A stretch of 9,348 nucleotides of DNA from Clostridiaceae bacterium (lineage in GTDB: Bacteria > Bacillota > Clostridia > Oscillospirales > Acutalibacteraceae): assembly GCA_904501685.1 (NCBI GenBank), contig CAJGBX010000050.1:1-9348 (forward strand), in the 5' to 3' direction. Positions 1-6,905 of the stretch are shown one piece after another (positions within the stretch are counted from its first letter, which is position 1; each line of letters opens with the position of its first letter). The position numbers and the translations under genes are program-made. The notes below the pieces were generated by a model. It was not told the DNA's origin. It ran no database searches and saw nothing but the letters and a program-made list of their open reading frames with translations.

Positions 1-40
1 AAACAAATTAATAAAAAACAAAACGAAAGGCGAATGAAAA

Positions 41-898
41 ATGAAAACAGAAAGCTACAACCTCATTGCTCCTGAAAAGCTGGGAGAAAACACCACTATC
101 GGTCTTAACGTTTGTGAAAACGAAGCTGATATTTATTGGAAACTGGCTATTGAGGTGCTTGAAACAGTTGCAGAAAACAACCGCAAAAACGAGCCTACAG
201 TTATGATCGTCCCTTATGGCCCGTTAGGTCCTTATGCAAGAATCGCATATCTTGTTAATAAGTACCGCATTTCTTTAAAGAATTGTGTATTTATTAATAT
301 GGATGAGTATTTAGAGGATGAAAAAACCTATATCGACTATAATGATCCGTTGTCATTCCGTGGCGGTATGGACAGAGTATTCTACTCATTGGTTGATGAG
401 GAATTAAATTTACTCCCTGAAAACCGTATTTTCCCCGAGCCCGGTAACGAAGGCAAGGTAATGGAAATTATTGAAAAGTACGGCAAGCTTGATATGATAT
501 TCGGCGGTGTTGGTATTAACGGACATTATGCATTTAATGAACCGCCCGAACCGGGTGAAAATGTTTCTGTTGAGGAATTTGCAAACAGATCTACCCGTGT
601 ACTTAAAATCAGCCGTGAGACCCGCACAATTAATGCATATATGAACTGCGGTGCTGATTTGAATGCTATTCCCGAATACTGCATTACCGTAGGTATGAAG
701 GAAGCTTTAATGGCTCGCAAGGTAAGAATGGCAATGCCGAGAGATTGGAATGCCGGTGCTTTACGTAAAATTTTACACGGTGAAATTACTGCAAATGTAC
801 CTTGCACATTGTTCCGTAACCATAAGGATGCATTAATTTATACCACAAACGAAGCTACTGCTTGCCCGATTCCTAAAATCAGAGTATACAATAAATGA
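41..898 (+). CDS. nagB: NagB-family sugar-phosphate deaminase/isomerase (divergent glucosamine-6-phosphate deaminase)
   Basis: This 285-residue cytoplasmic protein belongs to the glucosamine-6-phosphate isomerase/deaminase family, which converts glucosamine-6-phosphate to fructose-6-phosphate and ammonia. The family landmarks are visible: NMDEY (residues 86-90, D88 matching E. coli D72) and GINGHYAFNEP (158-168), with H162 and E167 matching the catalytic H143 and E148. N160 replaces D141, as in several Gram-positive homologues. The length is close to the 266 of E. coli NagB. Two substrate-phosphate sites look changed: the TGGTP loop is replaced by a shorter YGPLGPY (59-65), and the position aligned to K208 is N237. 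The family assignment is firm, but the exact substrate is not. The start at 41 follows a GAAAGG ribosome site. The earlier ATG at 34 is in another frame. The gene overlaps the next one by ATGA, so the two are translationally coupled. Confidence 0.88.
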   Translation: MKTESYNLIAPEKLGENTTIGLNVCENEADIYWKLAIEVLETVAENNRKNEPTVMIVPYGPLGPYARIAYLVNKYRISLKNCVFINMDEYLEDEKTYIDYNDPLSFRGGMDRVFYSLVDEELNLLPENRIFPEPGNEGKVMEIIEKYGKLDMIFGGVGINGHYAFNEPPEPGENVSVEEFANRSTRVLKISRETRTINAYMNCGADLNAIPEYCITVGMKEALMARKVRMAMPRDWNAGALRKILHGEITANVPCTLFRNHKDALIYTTNEATACPIPKIRVYNK

Positions 899-2070
899 TA
901 ACTGTTATAAAAAATTGTTTCCCGGTTTTCGAGGATAAAACATCCGCAGAACTGACATCAATTTTAATCAAAGACGGAAAAATCGCTGATGTAGATTTTA
1001 AAGGTATGCCGCCTGAAAATGCTGAAATTATAGATGCAAAAGGCGGCTACTGCCTGCCGGGATTTATTGATTTGCATGTTCACGGCGGCGGCGGTTCCGA
1101 TTTTATGGATTGCACACTTGAGGCTTTTAAGACGGCAACCGACACGCATTTTGAACATGGTACAACCACTTTGGTTCCTACATCTATGACAGCCTCAAAA
1201 AAAGACTTGTGCGATTTTTTGCAGGTTTATAAGGATTTTAAGCAAAGCGGTGTATCAAAGGTTAATTTGGTTGGAGTTCATTTTGAAGGACCCTATTTTT
1301 CAGGAGCCGACCCAAAATCAAGAGGTGCGCAAAAGGGTAATCTTTTAAGACACCCCGATTTTGAAGAAATCAGTGAGATACTAGCGGTTGCTGACGGTAG
1401 TATTTTACGTTGGGATGCAGCACCTGAGCTTCCAAATGCCGATAAATTTGCTGAAATTATGCTAAAAAACGGTATATTACCTGCTGTTGCACATACAAAT
1501 GCGACCGGAAAAGAAGCTGTTTTAGGATTTAAAAACGGTTTTTCCCACGTAACTCATTTTTACAATGCCGTAACTCAGTACCGTAAAGTTGACCAGACGG
1601 TTTTGGCCGGCGTGGTTGAAGCTGCATACTTAAACGATAATGTGACCCTTGAATTAATCGGTGATGGTTGCCACGTTCCTAAAGAATGCTTGCAATTGGC
1701 ACTAAAAATCAAGGGTGCAGAAAAGGTTTCAGCTATAACTGACGGAATGCGTTTGGCCGGAACAGATATGAAAAGCGGTAAACTCGGCAGCTTGAAAAAC
1801 GGCACAGAGGTAATAACCGATAACGGTGTTGCAAAGCTCCCTGATTTGAGTAGCTTTGCCGGTAGTATTGCTACAATGGACAGATGCTTAAGGGTACTTT
1901 ATTTCGATTATGAAATACCTCTGAACATCACTTCTGTAATGCTTTCAGGCGCTCCTGCAAGACGATTGGGTATTTTCGACACGGTCGGCAGTATCGCTGT
2001 CGGAAAAACCGCAGACTTAGTAATTGCCAATAAAAGTCTGGAATTACAGCAGGTCATTAAGGGAATTTAA
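895..2070 (+). CDS. nagA: NagA-family N-acetylglucosamine-6-phosphate deacetylase
   Basis: This 391-residue amidohydrolase matches the normal length of NagA, which removes the acetyl group from N-acetylglucosamine-6-phosphate and supplies glucosamine-6-phosphate to NagB in the cytoplasm. The metal and catalytic residues are present in order: HVHGG (H61, H63), HFEGPYF (E131), VAHTNAT (H200), HVTHFYNAV (H218, H221), DGCH (H260) and ITDGMRLAGT with the catalytic D283. The C-terminal FAGS segment (321-324) matches the LSGS segment of the family. The REPG loop that carries the phosphate-binding Arg227 in E. coli NagA is absent. By alignment its position is V232, with R230 and K231 nearby. The start codon lies inside the end of the NagB-family gene, which fixes it and shows a two-gene unit. 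Another N-acetyl sugar is possible as the substrate. Confidence 0.88.
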   Translation: MITVIKNCFPVFEDKTSAELTSILIKDGKIADVDFKGMPPENAEIIDAKGGYCLPGFIDLHVHGGGGSDFMDCTLEAFKTATDTHFEHGTTTLVPTSMTASKKDLCDFLQVYKDFKQSGVSKVNLVGVHFEGPYFSGADPKSRGAQKGNLLRHPDFEEISEILAVADGSILRWDAAPELPNADKFAEIMLKNGILPAVAHTNATGKEAVLGFKNGFSHVTHFYNAVTQYRKVDQTVLAGVVEAAYLNDNVTLELIGDGCHVPKECLQLALKIKGAEKVSAITDGMRLAGTDMKSGKLGSLKNGTEVITDNGVAKLPDLSSFAGSIATMDRCLRVLYFDYEIPLNITSVMLSGAPARRLGIFDTVGSIAVGKTADLVIANKSLELQQVIKGI

Positions 2071-2120
2071 TGTCAGTTTAAAATTATTTTGTTTTATAAA
2101 AAAATATTAAATATAAAAAT

Positions 2121-2125
2121 GGAGG
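2121..2125 (+). promoter_or_regulatory. Ribosome binding site deciding the lipoprotein start
   Basis: GGAGG lies 8 bases before the ATG at 2134 and selects that start over the in-frame ATG at 2089. The longer form would put 15 extra residues ahead of an otherwise standard lipoprotein signal peptide. Confidence 0.8.
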
Positions 2126-2133
2126 TTTTTACA

Positions 2134-4281
2134 ATGAAAATGAAAAGATTTTTCACCGCAGCTCTTGCAATCGTCTTATGCATGGCAATGCTCTTTGGAA
2201 TGACTGCCTGTAAAGATGATAAAACGGACAACGGTAGCCAACCTACCGATTCGAGCCAAAGCCAACCCTCAGGCACAGTGGTCGAAAAAAACATCGACCA
2301 TGTTGTGGGTAAGAATGTAATCAAAAATGGTGACTTTGAAAATTTCGACACCACGCAAATGCCGGCAAAGCTTTCTGATTGGACAATCCCCAATCGAACT
2401 GCCTGCTCTATAGCAGAAAATATTACTTACAATGGTAGCGGACATTCAATCTGCTTTATAACAAATGATGAAACGATCAGACCGTATGCCTCTCAAACTA
2501 TTAAAAATATTGTTCCAGGTGTCACCTATAAAATCAGTGCAATGGTAAATATTGTGAGCCTTTATTCAAGTAAAGGCCCAAGCCCTTACCATCTTGAAAA
2601 TGCACAAGCATGCTTTAAATATTCATTCTATGATGCAAAAGGCGACCTTGTTGCTTCCGAAAACTTCAGTGGTTTAACAGAGCCTACAAACGGCGAATGG
2701 GTTGAACTAAATGACTATTTAGCCTTCCCTGAGGAAGTAGAATCATTTGCCTTGTGGATTCGTCTCGAAAAAGCAGGTGAAATCTATTTCGATAATGTCA
2801 CCGTGTCAATAGTCGACGATTTGACTCTTGACACTAACGAGATGTTCTACTATTCTGATTTGGAGACCGGTACCGCAACTGCTACATTGTCTCCTAATCC
2901 TGATTTAGCCTGCGATAAGGTTAAATTCTCTATTTTAGACGGCAGCACTGAGCTTGGCACTGTCGAATACGCCAAAAATGCAGCAAATGCAGATGTTGTT
3001 TATCAGGAATATACCGACGGAAGTGCTACAGTAAAGTGGCCCTTTAAAATCAGCACACTGCCACAAGAAAAGAAGGCTTATACTCTTAAGGCTACAGCTT
3101 TTGATAGCAAAGGTAATATTATTTCCGAGAAAACCAAGGAAATTTATAAATATCCCCGTCCCTCGCTGATGGATAAAAACGGTGATATAATTATTAACGG
3201 CGAGAAATTCCAACCCGGCCCAATATACCATGTAAACGAAAATCAATATGAAACCGTAAAACAGATCGGCCTTAATGTTATACAGTCAAGCGGAACAGGT
3301 GTCACTACTGCTTTAAATAATTTGGATAAAGCTTATGCAGCCGGTGTTAAAGTTATGTTGATTTTGTATCAGAACTATATTCCTGCCGGACATCCTACTA
3401 ACAAAAATAATACAATTGAAGTAATCAATGCAGTAAAGAATCACCCTGCACTGCTTTGCTATATGTCTATGGATGAGCCGACTACTCAGTTACCTATTAG
3501 GGAATGTGAGAAACACTTACCTGAAACATATAAGTTGATTCGTAGTTTGGATGATAAGCATCCTGTATTTGTCGTTCAGGCCGAACCATTCTTACCTTAT
3601 ATGAAGCTGGCCGCAAACTGCTCTGATATTGTGGCAGTTGACCCTTATCCTTTATATAACAAGAAAAATGCATCTTATCAAGGTAGGCATACTGAAAATG
3701 CAGTACGCGCTGTTAAAGACTCGGGTAAGGCCGTTTGGTCAATTTTACAAACCTTTGCCGTCAGCAATAATATGACCGATAACAAAATGGCTTTGCCGAC
3801 TATTGACAACTACAGAAATTGCTATTACCGTTCATTGTTTGCCGGCGCTAGAGGTATCGGCATTTACCCCTTCAGAGACGCTTGGCTTAAAGGCACAAAT
3901 TCACCGTTGTCCGACTACCCCTTGTGGACCAGTATGCTTGAATTCTATAAAGGCGGCGAAGTAAGTTTCGCAAACGATGTATTCTTGAATGGCAATGGTA
4001 AAGTGGTTAACGAATTTGAGAATGTAAAGTTTACCACCAAAACCATTGAATACAACGGTAAAACTTATTATATTGTTATAAATAACACTGACTATACATT
4101 AACCAACGAGACCATTAATTTGGTAAAGGCTGACGGTAAGACTCCTATTGGAAATTACACCGCAAAACAGCTCTATGGTTTCGATGAAGGTGAAACCGGC
4201 AAGACTATAAGCGGAACAGATACTTTAAAGGTAAATATGTTAAAAGAACAAGTATTTGTTTATGAAATCACTGCCAACTGA
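2134..4281 (+). CDS. Lipoprotein with carbohydrate-binding-like domain and TIM-barrel glycosidase-like domain
   Basis: This is a 715-residue secreted lipoprotein. Residues 1-26 form a signal peptide (basic MKMKR, hydrophobic core, lipobox MTAC with C26 lipidated), followed by a Ser/Gln/Pro-rich linker to about residue 48. Residues 61-227 look like a CBM4/9-type jelly-roll module: NVIKNGDFEN at the start, W83, a GSGHS turn, ASQTI and VPGVTYKISAMV in the middle, and YFDNVTVSI at the end. A beta-rich segment covers about 230-340. Residues about 352-600 resemble a clan GH-A (beta/alpha)8 barrel, with INGEKFQPGPIYH, YMSMDEPT (E448, candidate acid/base), VDPYPL, VWSILQTF and GARGIGIYPF. No clear nucleophile Glu is seen: Q539 occupies the usual strand-end. 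A small C-terminal beta domain (about 625-715) follows. It lies 63 bases after nagA with no strong terminator between, so cotranscription is possible. The glycan role is inferred and the family is not identified. Confidence 0.8.
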   Translation: MKMKRFFTAALAIVLCMAMLFGMTACKDDKTDNGSQPTDSSQSQPSGTVVEKNIDHVVGKNVIKNGDFENFDTTQMPAKLSDWTIPNRTACSIAENITYNGSGHSICFITNDETIRPYASQTIKNIVPGVTYKISAMVNIVSLYSSKGPSPYHLENAQACFKYSFYDAKGDLVASENFSGLTEPTNGEWVELNDYLAFPEEVESFALWIRLEKAGEIYFDNVTVSIVDDLTLDTNEMFYYSDLETGTATATLSPNPDLACDKVKFSILDGSTELGTVEYAKNAANADVVYQEYTDGSATVKWPFKISTLPQEKKAYTLKATAFDSKGNIISEKTKEIYKYPRPSLMDKNGDIIINGEKFQPGPIYHVNENQYETVKQIGLNVIQSSGTGVTTALNNLDKAYAAGVKVMLILYQNYIPAGHPTNKNNTIEVINAVKNHPALLCYMSMDEPTTQLPIRECEKHLPETYKLIRSLDDKHPVFVVQAEPFLPYMKLAANCSDIVAVDPYPLYNKKNASYQGRHTENAVRAVKDSGKAVWSILQTFAVSNNMTDNKMALPTIDNYRNCYYRSLFAGARGIGIYPFRDAWLKGTNSPLSDYPLWTSMLEFYKGGEVSFANDVFLNGNGKVVNEFENVKFTTKTIEYNGKTYYIVINNTDYTLTNETINLVKADGKTPIGNYTAKQLYGFDEGETGKTISGTDTLKVNMLKEQVFVYEITAN

Positions 4282-4300
4282 TAGTTTGAAAAATTAAATT

Positions 4301-4349
4301 AATAAAACTCAAGACCTCCGATGCTTAGTCGGAGGTCTTGAGTTTTATT
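4301..4349. terminator. Perfect 21-bp hairpin, bidirectional terminator between convergent genes
   Basis: The arms 4301-4321 and 4329-4349 are exact reverse complements around a 7-base loop (4322-4328). The stem core is GC-rich (CAAGACCTCCGA) and ends in AAAA/TTTT runs, giving a T-rich tail on both strands. It sits between the lipoprotein gene (+) and the permease gene (-) and can stop both transcripts. Confidence 0.92.
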
Positions 4350-4360
4350 TGTCGTAAAAT
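4345..4360 (+). repeat. Left copy of 16-bp direct repeat, possible attachment site
   Basis: TTATTTGTCGTAAAAT is found here and again, identically, at 6624-6639. This copy starts in the right foot of the terminator hairpin. The pair encloses the tetR-ABC operon. The match and positions are seen directly; the role as an att site is inferred. Confidence 0.6.
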
Positions 4361-4417
4361 ATAAAGATGTTTTGTATTGCTTGAGTGAATGAAATACTTA
4401 TCCTCTGCGTTAGATAA

Positions 4418-5149
4418 TTACTGCTTTTTCATCTGTCGTAGGAACAGTAACACCGCTAACACGAGCAAACCGGCGGCATATCCGAGCACCCACCATATGT
4501 GAGGGAAAATCTCTGAAAAATCTCCTGCAAGTACAGACCGTTCCATCTCTACTGCGTGAACAAACGGAAGTGCATATGCAATATTCTTAAAAGCGCCTCC
4601 TACAAGGTCCAGGTCAAACCAAACACCCGATAACCACGCTGAAAGGTTGGTTAGTAACGCACCGCAAATACCGCCTACCTGCTTATCGTTCAATACGCTT
4701 CCGCAAAGAAGCCCTAACGCAATGTAAAGGATGGCCACGGGAACAATGAATACAACAGCGTACAAAATATTCAGAGTAACGTTGAGTCCAAGAACGATTG
4801 CAGTAATATAACAGATAACACATTGAGCGACGGAAATCGGAATAATAGGCAAAGTGTAACCAAGAATAAAATCCAGCGGAGTCAATGGCGTTGTATATAA
4901 ACGCTGCAATAGCGAGCTTCCTCTGTCTTTTGCGATAATAGTTGCCGAAAACAAAGTCATAAATGCCAGACCGAAAACCGTAATTCCCGGAGTCAAGTGC
5001 TGAATTTCAAACAGTTCTACGGGAATATTTGCTTGTATCGCACTTAACAACAAAATCAAAACAAGGGGAAATCCAAGTCCAAAGAATAGTGTCAGCGGAT
5101 CTCGTAATATTTCTTTGGTATTTCTGTTTGCAAATGTGAGCATTCTCAT
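4418..5149 (-). CDS. ABC-2 type transporter permease
   Basis: This 243-residue integral membrane protein has the ABC-2 permease layout: a short cytoplasmic N-terminus with an elbow helix (NRNTKEILRDPLTL), then about six hydrophobic segments near residues 21-38, 54-72, 95-119, 128-150, 157-176 and 218-237. The segment IIAKDRGSSLLQRLYTTPLTPLD between the second and third helices matches the conserved cytoplasmic loop of drug/antibiotic exporters in the family. It is the last gene of a tetR-ATPase-permease operon, and its start overlaps the ATPase stop (ATGA at 5146-5149). The two proteins should form a dimer-of-dimers exporter in the cell membrane. The substrate cannot be told. Export of a drug, antibiotic peptide or lipid-like compound is usual for this arrangement. 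Confidence 0.9.
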   Translation of the reverse strand: MRMLTFANRNTKEILRDPLTLFFGLGFPLVLILLLSAIQANIPVELFEIQHLTPGITVFGLAFMTLFSATIIAKDRGSSLLQRLYTTPLTPLDFILGYTLPIIPISVAQCVICYITAIVLGLNVTLNILYAVVFIVPVAILYIALGLLCGSVLNDKQVGGICGALLTNLSAWLSGVWFDLDLVGGAFKNIAYALPFVHAVEMERSVLAGDFSEIFPHIWWVLGYAAGLLVLAVLLFLRQMKKQ

Positions 5150-5874
5150 TTTGCCACCCCCTTAACAATATGGATAAATGCTTGCTCGAAATTATCCGTT
5201 CCCGCCGTTTCCTTAATCTTGTCAGCGGTATCGCAAACAATCAGCTTGCCGTCTTTCATAATAGCAATACGATCAGATAAGGTTTCTGCTTCTTCCATAT
5301 AGTGGGTTGTCAGAATAATGGTAACCTTCCCTTTAAGAGAACGTATCAAATCCCACAAATCGCTTCGGGCAAGCACATCAAGGCCAAGCGTTGGTTCGTC
5401 AAGGAACAATATCTCGGGTTCGCTGATCAACGCCATAGCAATACTCAGTCTTCGTTGCCACCCACCGGACAGTTTACCTGCCTTTTTCTTGATAACAGAT
5501 TCTAATCCGAGCTGTTCGGTAAGCTCTGCAATTTTTGAGTTTTGCTTATCCTTTGTAAAACCGTGAACCCCGCACATCAGTTCAAGGTTCTCCCGAACCG
5601 AAAGTCCCGGTGCAACTGCAGTTTCCTGCGGAGAAACGGCTATAAGCGATTTTACGGCGGCTGTATCTTTGAAAATGCTATTTCCGTTAAGAAATGCATC
5701 TCCGCTTGTGGGTTGTGTAAGGCACGACAGCATTTTAATAGTTGTAGTCTTGCCCGCTCCGTTTACACCGAGCAGAGAAAACAACTCTCCTTTACGAATC
5801 GAAAGACTAAGATTATCAACCGCAACCACATCTTTATATTTTTTGGTTAAACCGTCAATTATAATTGCGTCCAT
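5146..5874 (-). CDS. ABC transporter ATP-binding protein
   Basis: This 242-residue ATPase carries every ABC motif: Walker A GVNGAGKTT (36-44, K42), Q-loop Q83 in SPQE, signature LSGGWQ (135-140), Walker B ILFLDE (155-160) with catalytic E160, D-loop GLD (164-166) and H-loop H191. It most resembles the DrrA/CcmA-type ATPases that pair with ABC-2 permeases. It powers the downstream permease, to which it is coupled by a 4-base overlap. Its start lies 6 bases after the tetR stop, and its ribosome site (GGAG) overlaps the end of tetR, so all three genes are one transcript. The W in the signature motif replaces a more usual M or Q and is a mild variation. Confidence 0.93.
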   Translation of the reverse strand: MDAIIIDGLTKKYKDVVAVDNLSLSIRKGELFSLLGVNGAGKTTTIKMLSCLTQPTSGDAFLNGNSIFKDTAAVKSLIAVSPQETAVAPGLSVRENLELMCGVHGFTKDKQNSKIAELTEQLGLESVIKKKAGKLSGGWQRRLSIAMALISEPEILFLDEPTLGLDVLARSDLWDLIRSLKGKVTIILTTHYMEEAETLSDRIAIMKDGKLIVCDTADKIKETAGTDNFEQAFIHIVKGVAK

Positions 5875-5880
5875 ACTTTA

Positions 5881-6441
5881 TCACTCCATTCTATATTGTT
5901 TCCGAAGTCCCTGATAAGAATCCGTTAGCATACGGCTTACAAGTTCCCAATCAAGATCAAAAAAGCCGGTTGCAAACATAGCGGCAATTCCGTGAACATA
6001 CGCCCACATTTCAAGGTGAAACAACTTTGCATCAACGCCACTGAGCCCTGTATTATTATGGACAATCGACTCCATTTTGTCTGTCTGCTCTGTTGTTTCG
6101 GGAATCGATTCGCTTGAGCGGTCACGCATATATAAAAGCTTGAACAATTCTTTTTCTTCTTTAGCAAACCGTATGTAAGCCATACCGTTTGCCTTGTAAG
6201 CAGGAAACTCCCCACTATCGACTTCCCGCCGCATATACTCTTGACATAGGATATCCGCTCTTTCTACAACAGCAAGTCGCAGTTCATCCATCGTAGCGAA
6301 GTTGGAGAACACCGGTTGCGTAGAGCAATTCAATACAGAAGCTACCGTTCTTGCATTAAGCGTATGTGCTCCGCTATTACGTACAATGTCAATAGCGGCA
6401 TTTATAATTTCTTCTTTTGTCACTTTAACTTTAGGCGGCAT
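5881..6441 (-). CDS. TetR/AcrR-family transcriptional regulator
   Basis: This 186-residue protein has an N-terminal TetR helix-turn-helix at about residues 8-55: TKEEIINAAIDIV as helix 1, then LNARTVASVLNCSTQPVFSNF (28-48) spanning the recognition helices, followed by DELRLAV. The remaining 130 residues are the helical ligand-binding and dimerisation domain, whose sequence (LFKLLYMRD, EMWAYVHGIAAMFATG) resembles the C-terminal domain of WHG-type TetR regulators. It is first in the operon with the ABC exporter and most likely represses its own promoter until a transported compound binds. The start follows GGAGG with 6 bases between. A short palindrome over the -10 box of the promoter fits autorepression. 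Confidence 0.92.
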   Translation of the reverse strand: MPPKVKVTKEEIINAAIDIVRNSGAHTLNARTVASVLNCSTQPVFSNFATMDELRLAVVERADILCQEYMRREVDSGEFPAYKANGMAYIRFAKEEKELFKLLYMRDRSSESIPETTEQTDKMESIVHNNTGLSGVDAKLFHLEMWAYVHGIAAMFATGFFDLDWELVSRMLTDSYQGLRKQYRME

Positions 6442-6479
6442 AACGCACCTCCATAATATAGTTGTTGTTATATATCATT

Positions 6480-6492
6480 TGATATTTTATCA
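6480..6492. promoter_or_regulatory. Palindrome over the tetR promoter -10, candidate TetR operator
   Basis: TGATATTTTATCA is an inverted repeat with 5-bp arms and a 3-base centre. It covers the -10 box (6484-6489) of the tetR-ABC promoter, so a bound protein would block RNA polymerase. Binding by the neighbouring TetR protein is inferred. TetR operators are often longer than 13 bp. Confidence 0.5.
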
Positions 6493-6512
6493 CTTATAAT
6501 TAGAAATGTCAA
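6484..6512 (-). promoter_or_regulatory. Sigma-A type promoter of the tetR-ABC operon
   Basis: Read on the minus strand, the -35 is TTGACA (6512-6507), a perfect match, followed by a 17-base spacer and the -10 TAAAAT (6489-6484), one base off TATAAT. The start site would lie about 6477, about 36 bases before the tetR start codon. Confidence 0.8.
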
Positions 6513-6521
6513 CATTCTCGC

Positions 6522-6563
6522 AAAAAAAACAAGGCTCTGACCAATTTAGGTTAAAGCCTTGTT
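6522..6563 (-). terminator. Rho-independent terminator, minus strand
   Basis: The 9-bp arms AACAAGGCT (6528-6536) and AGCCTTGTT (6555-6563) are followed, on the minus strand, by a run of eight T (6529-6522). The loop can pair further (GACC with GGTT). It stops leftward transcription from the integrase side just before the tetR promoter and so insulates the ABC operon. Confidence 0.8.
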
Positions 6564-6593
6564 CTGAAATACAGTCTATTTACAATATCAATT

Positions 6594-6648
6594 TGTCGTA
6601 ATACTCAAAAATTGTTTAGGAAGTTATTTGTCGTAAAATCTGTCGTAA
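6594..6648 (+). repeat. Cluster of three TGTCGTAA repeats
   Basis: TGTCGTAA occurs at 6594-6601, 6629-6636 and 6641-6648, the last two exactly 12 bases apart. The second lies inside the 16-bp repeat shared with 4345-4360. The spacing and motif resemble the TGGCGTA cluster beside the int gene, so they are candidate integrase arm-type binding sites. The role is inferred. Confidence 0.6.
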
Positions 6649-6662
6649 ATAGTATTTTTGAG
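6604..6662. repeat. 9-bp inverted repeat around the paired TGTCGTAA sites
   Basis: CTCAAAAAT (6604-6612) and ATTTTTGAG (6654-6662) are exact reverse complements. They enclose the two closely spaced TGTCGTAA copies. The AT-rich arms could arise by chance. Confidence 0.4.
6624..6639 (+). repeat. Right copy of 16-bp direct repeat, possible attachment site
   Basis: This is identical to 4345-4360 over TTATTTGTCGTAAAAT and differs immediately on both sides (G for T before, C for A after). It lies about 270 bases downstream of the int stop, where the int-proximal end of a Tn916-type element is expected. Confidence 0.6.
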
Positions 6663-6682
6663 CAATAATTTGGATTGATAAA

Positions 6683-6718
6683 ATGCCGCAAACGCTGTCA
6701 AATACGCGTTTGCGGCAT
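6683..6718. terminator. 13-bp hairpin, likely bidirectional terminator for the int transcript
   Basis: ATGCCGCAAACGC (6683-6695) and GCGTTTGCGGCAT (6706-6718) pair exactly around a 10-base loop. The minus-strand stem is followed by TTTATC and the plus-strand stem by AATTTT, so termination on both strands is plausible, though neither T tract is long. It lies about 190 bases beyond the int stop. Confidence 0.7.
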
Positions 6719-6870
6719 AATTTTAATCTGAAATAGTCTTCATTGTTGGGACCTCTGCCCCCGAAATAATAAAACATTACCTAAGTGTACAAAACTCCAA
6801 TGGTTTAGCGCCCTCTCGAAAGCCCGTTTTTACAGCACAGAATATAACCCTTTGTATCTGTGCGGCATTT
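6719..6870. other. Non-coding stretch between int hairpin and TGGCGTA repeats
   Basis: No gene is seen. The only structure is a 7-bp inverted repeat GCACAGA (6835-6841) / TCTGTGC (6857-6863) with a 15-base loop and no T tract. The string TGCGGCAT found in the hairpin arm at 6711-6718 recurs at 6861-6868. Confidence 0.4.
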
Positions 6871-6903
6871 TGGCGTAGTAACTGGCGTACCATTGGCGTA
6901 GTA
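6871..6903 (+). repeat. Three TGGCGTA direct repeats beside the int stop
   Basis: TGGCGTA occurs at 6871-6877, 6883-6889 and 6894-6900, spaced 12 and 11 bases, about one helical turn. The first and third extend to TGGCGTAGTA. Short tandem sites next to int are what the N-terminal domain of Tn916-type integrases would be expected to bind. This role is inferred. Confidence 0.65.
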
Positions 6904-6905
6904 GA

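Noticed and set aside
2089..2133. Upstream in-frame ATG giving a 730-residue lipoprotein
   Set aside because: The ATG at 2134 has GGAGG 8 bases upstream and starts a normal lipoprotein signal peptide. The upstream start lacks a clear ribosome site.
2071..2133. AT-only inverted repeat (2092-2098 and 2112-2118) as a nagA terminator
   Set aside because: It has a 7-bp stem without G or C and no T tract after it, too weak to call.
4434..4440. Another TGTCGTA near the left 16-bp repeat
   Set aside because: It lies inside the permease coding region as a single copy, about what chance predicts.
5302..5914. Several plus-strand open frames opposite the ABC ATPase gene
   Set aside because: The minus-strand ATPase has every ABC motif. 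The opposite frames overlap each other and have no domain.
6591..6903. Repeat clusters as a CRISPR array
   Set aside because: The repeats are only 7-10 bases with 11-12-base periods, and no cas genes or uniform spacers are present.
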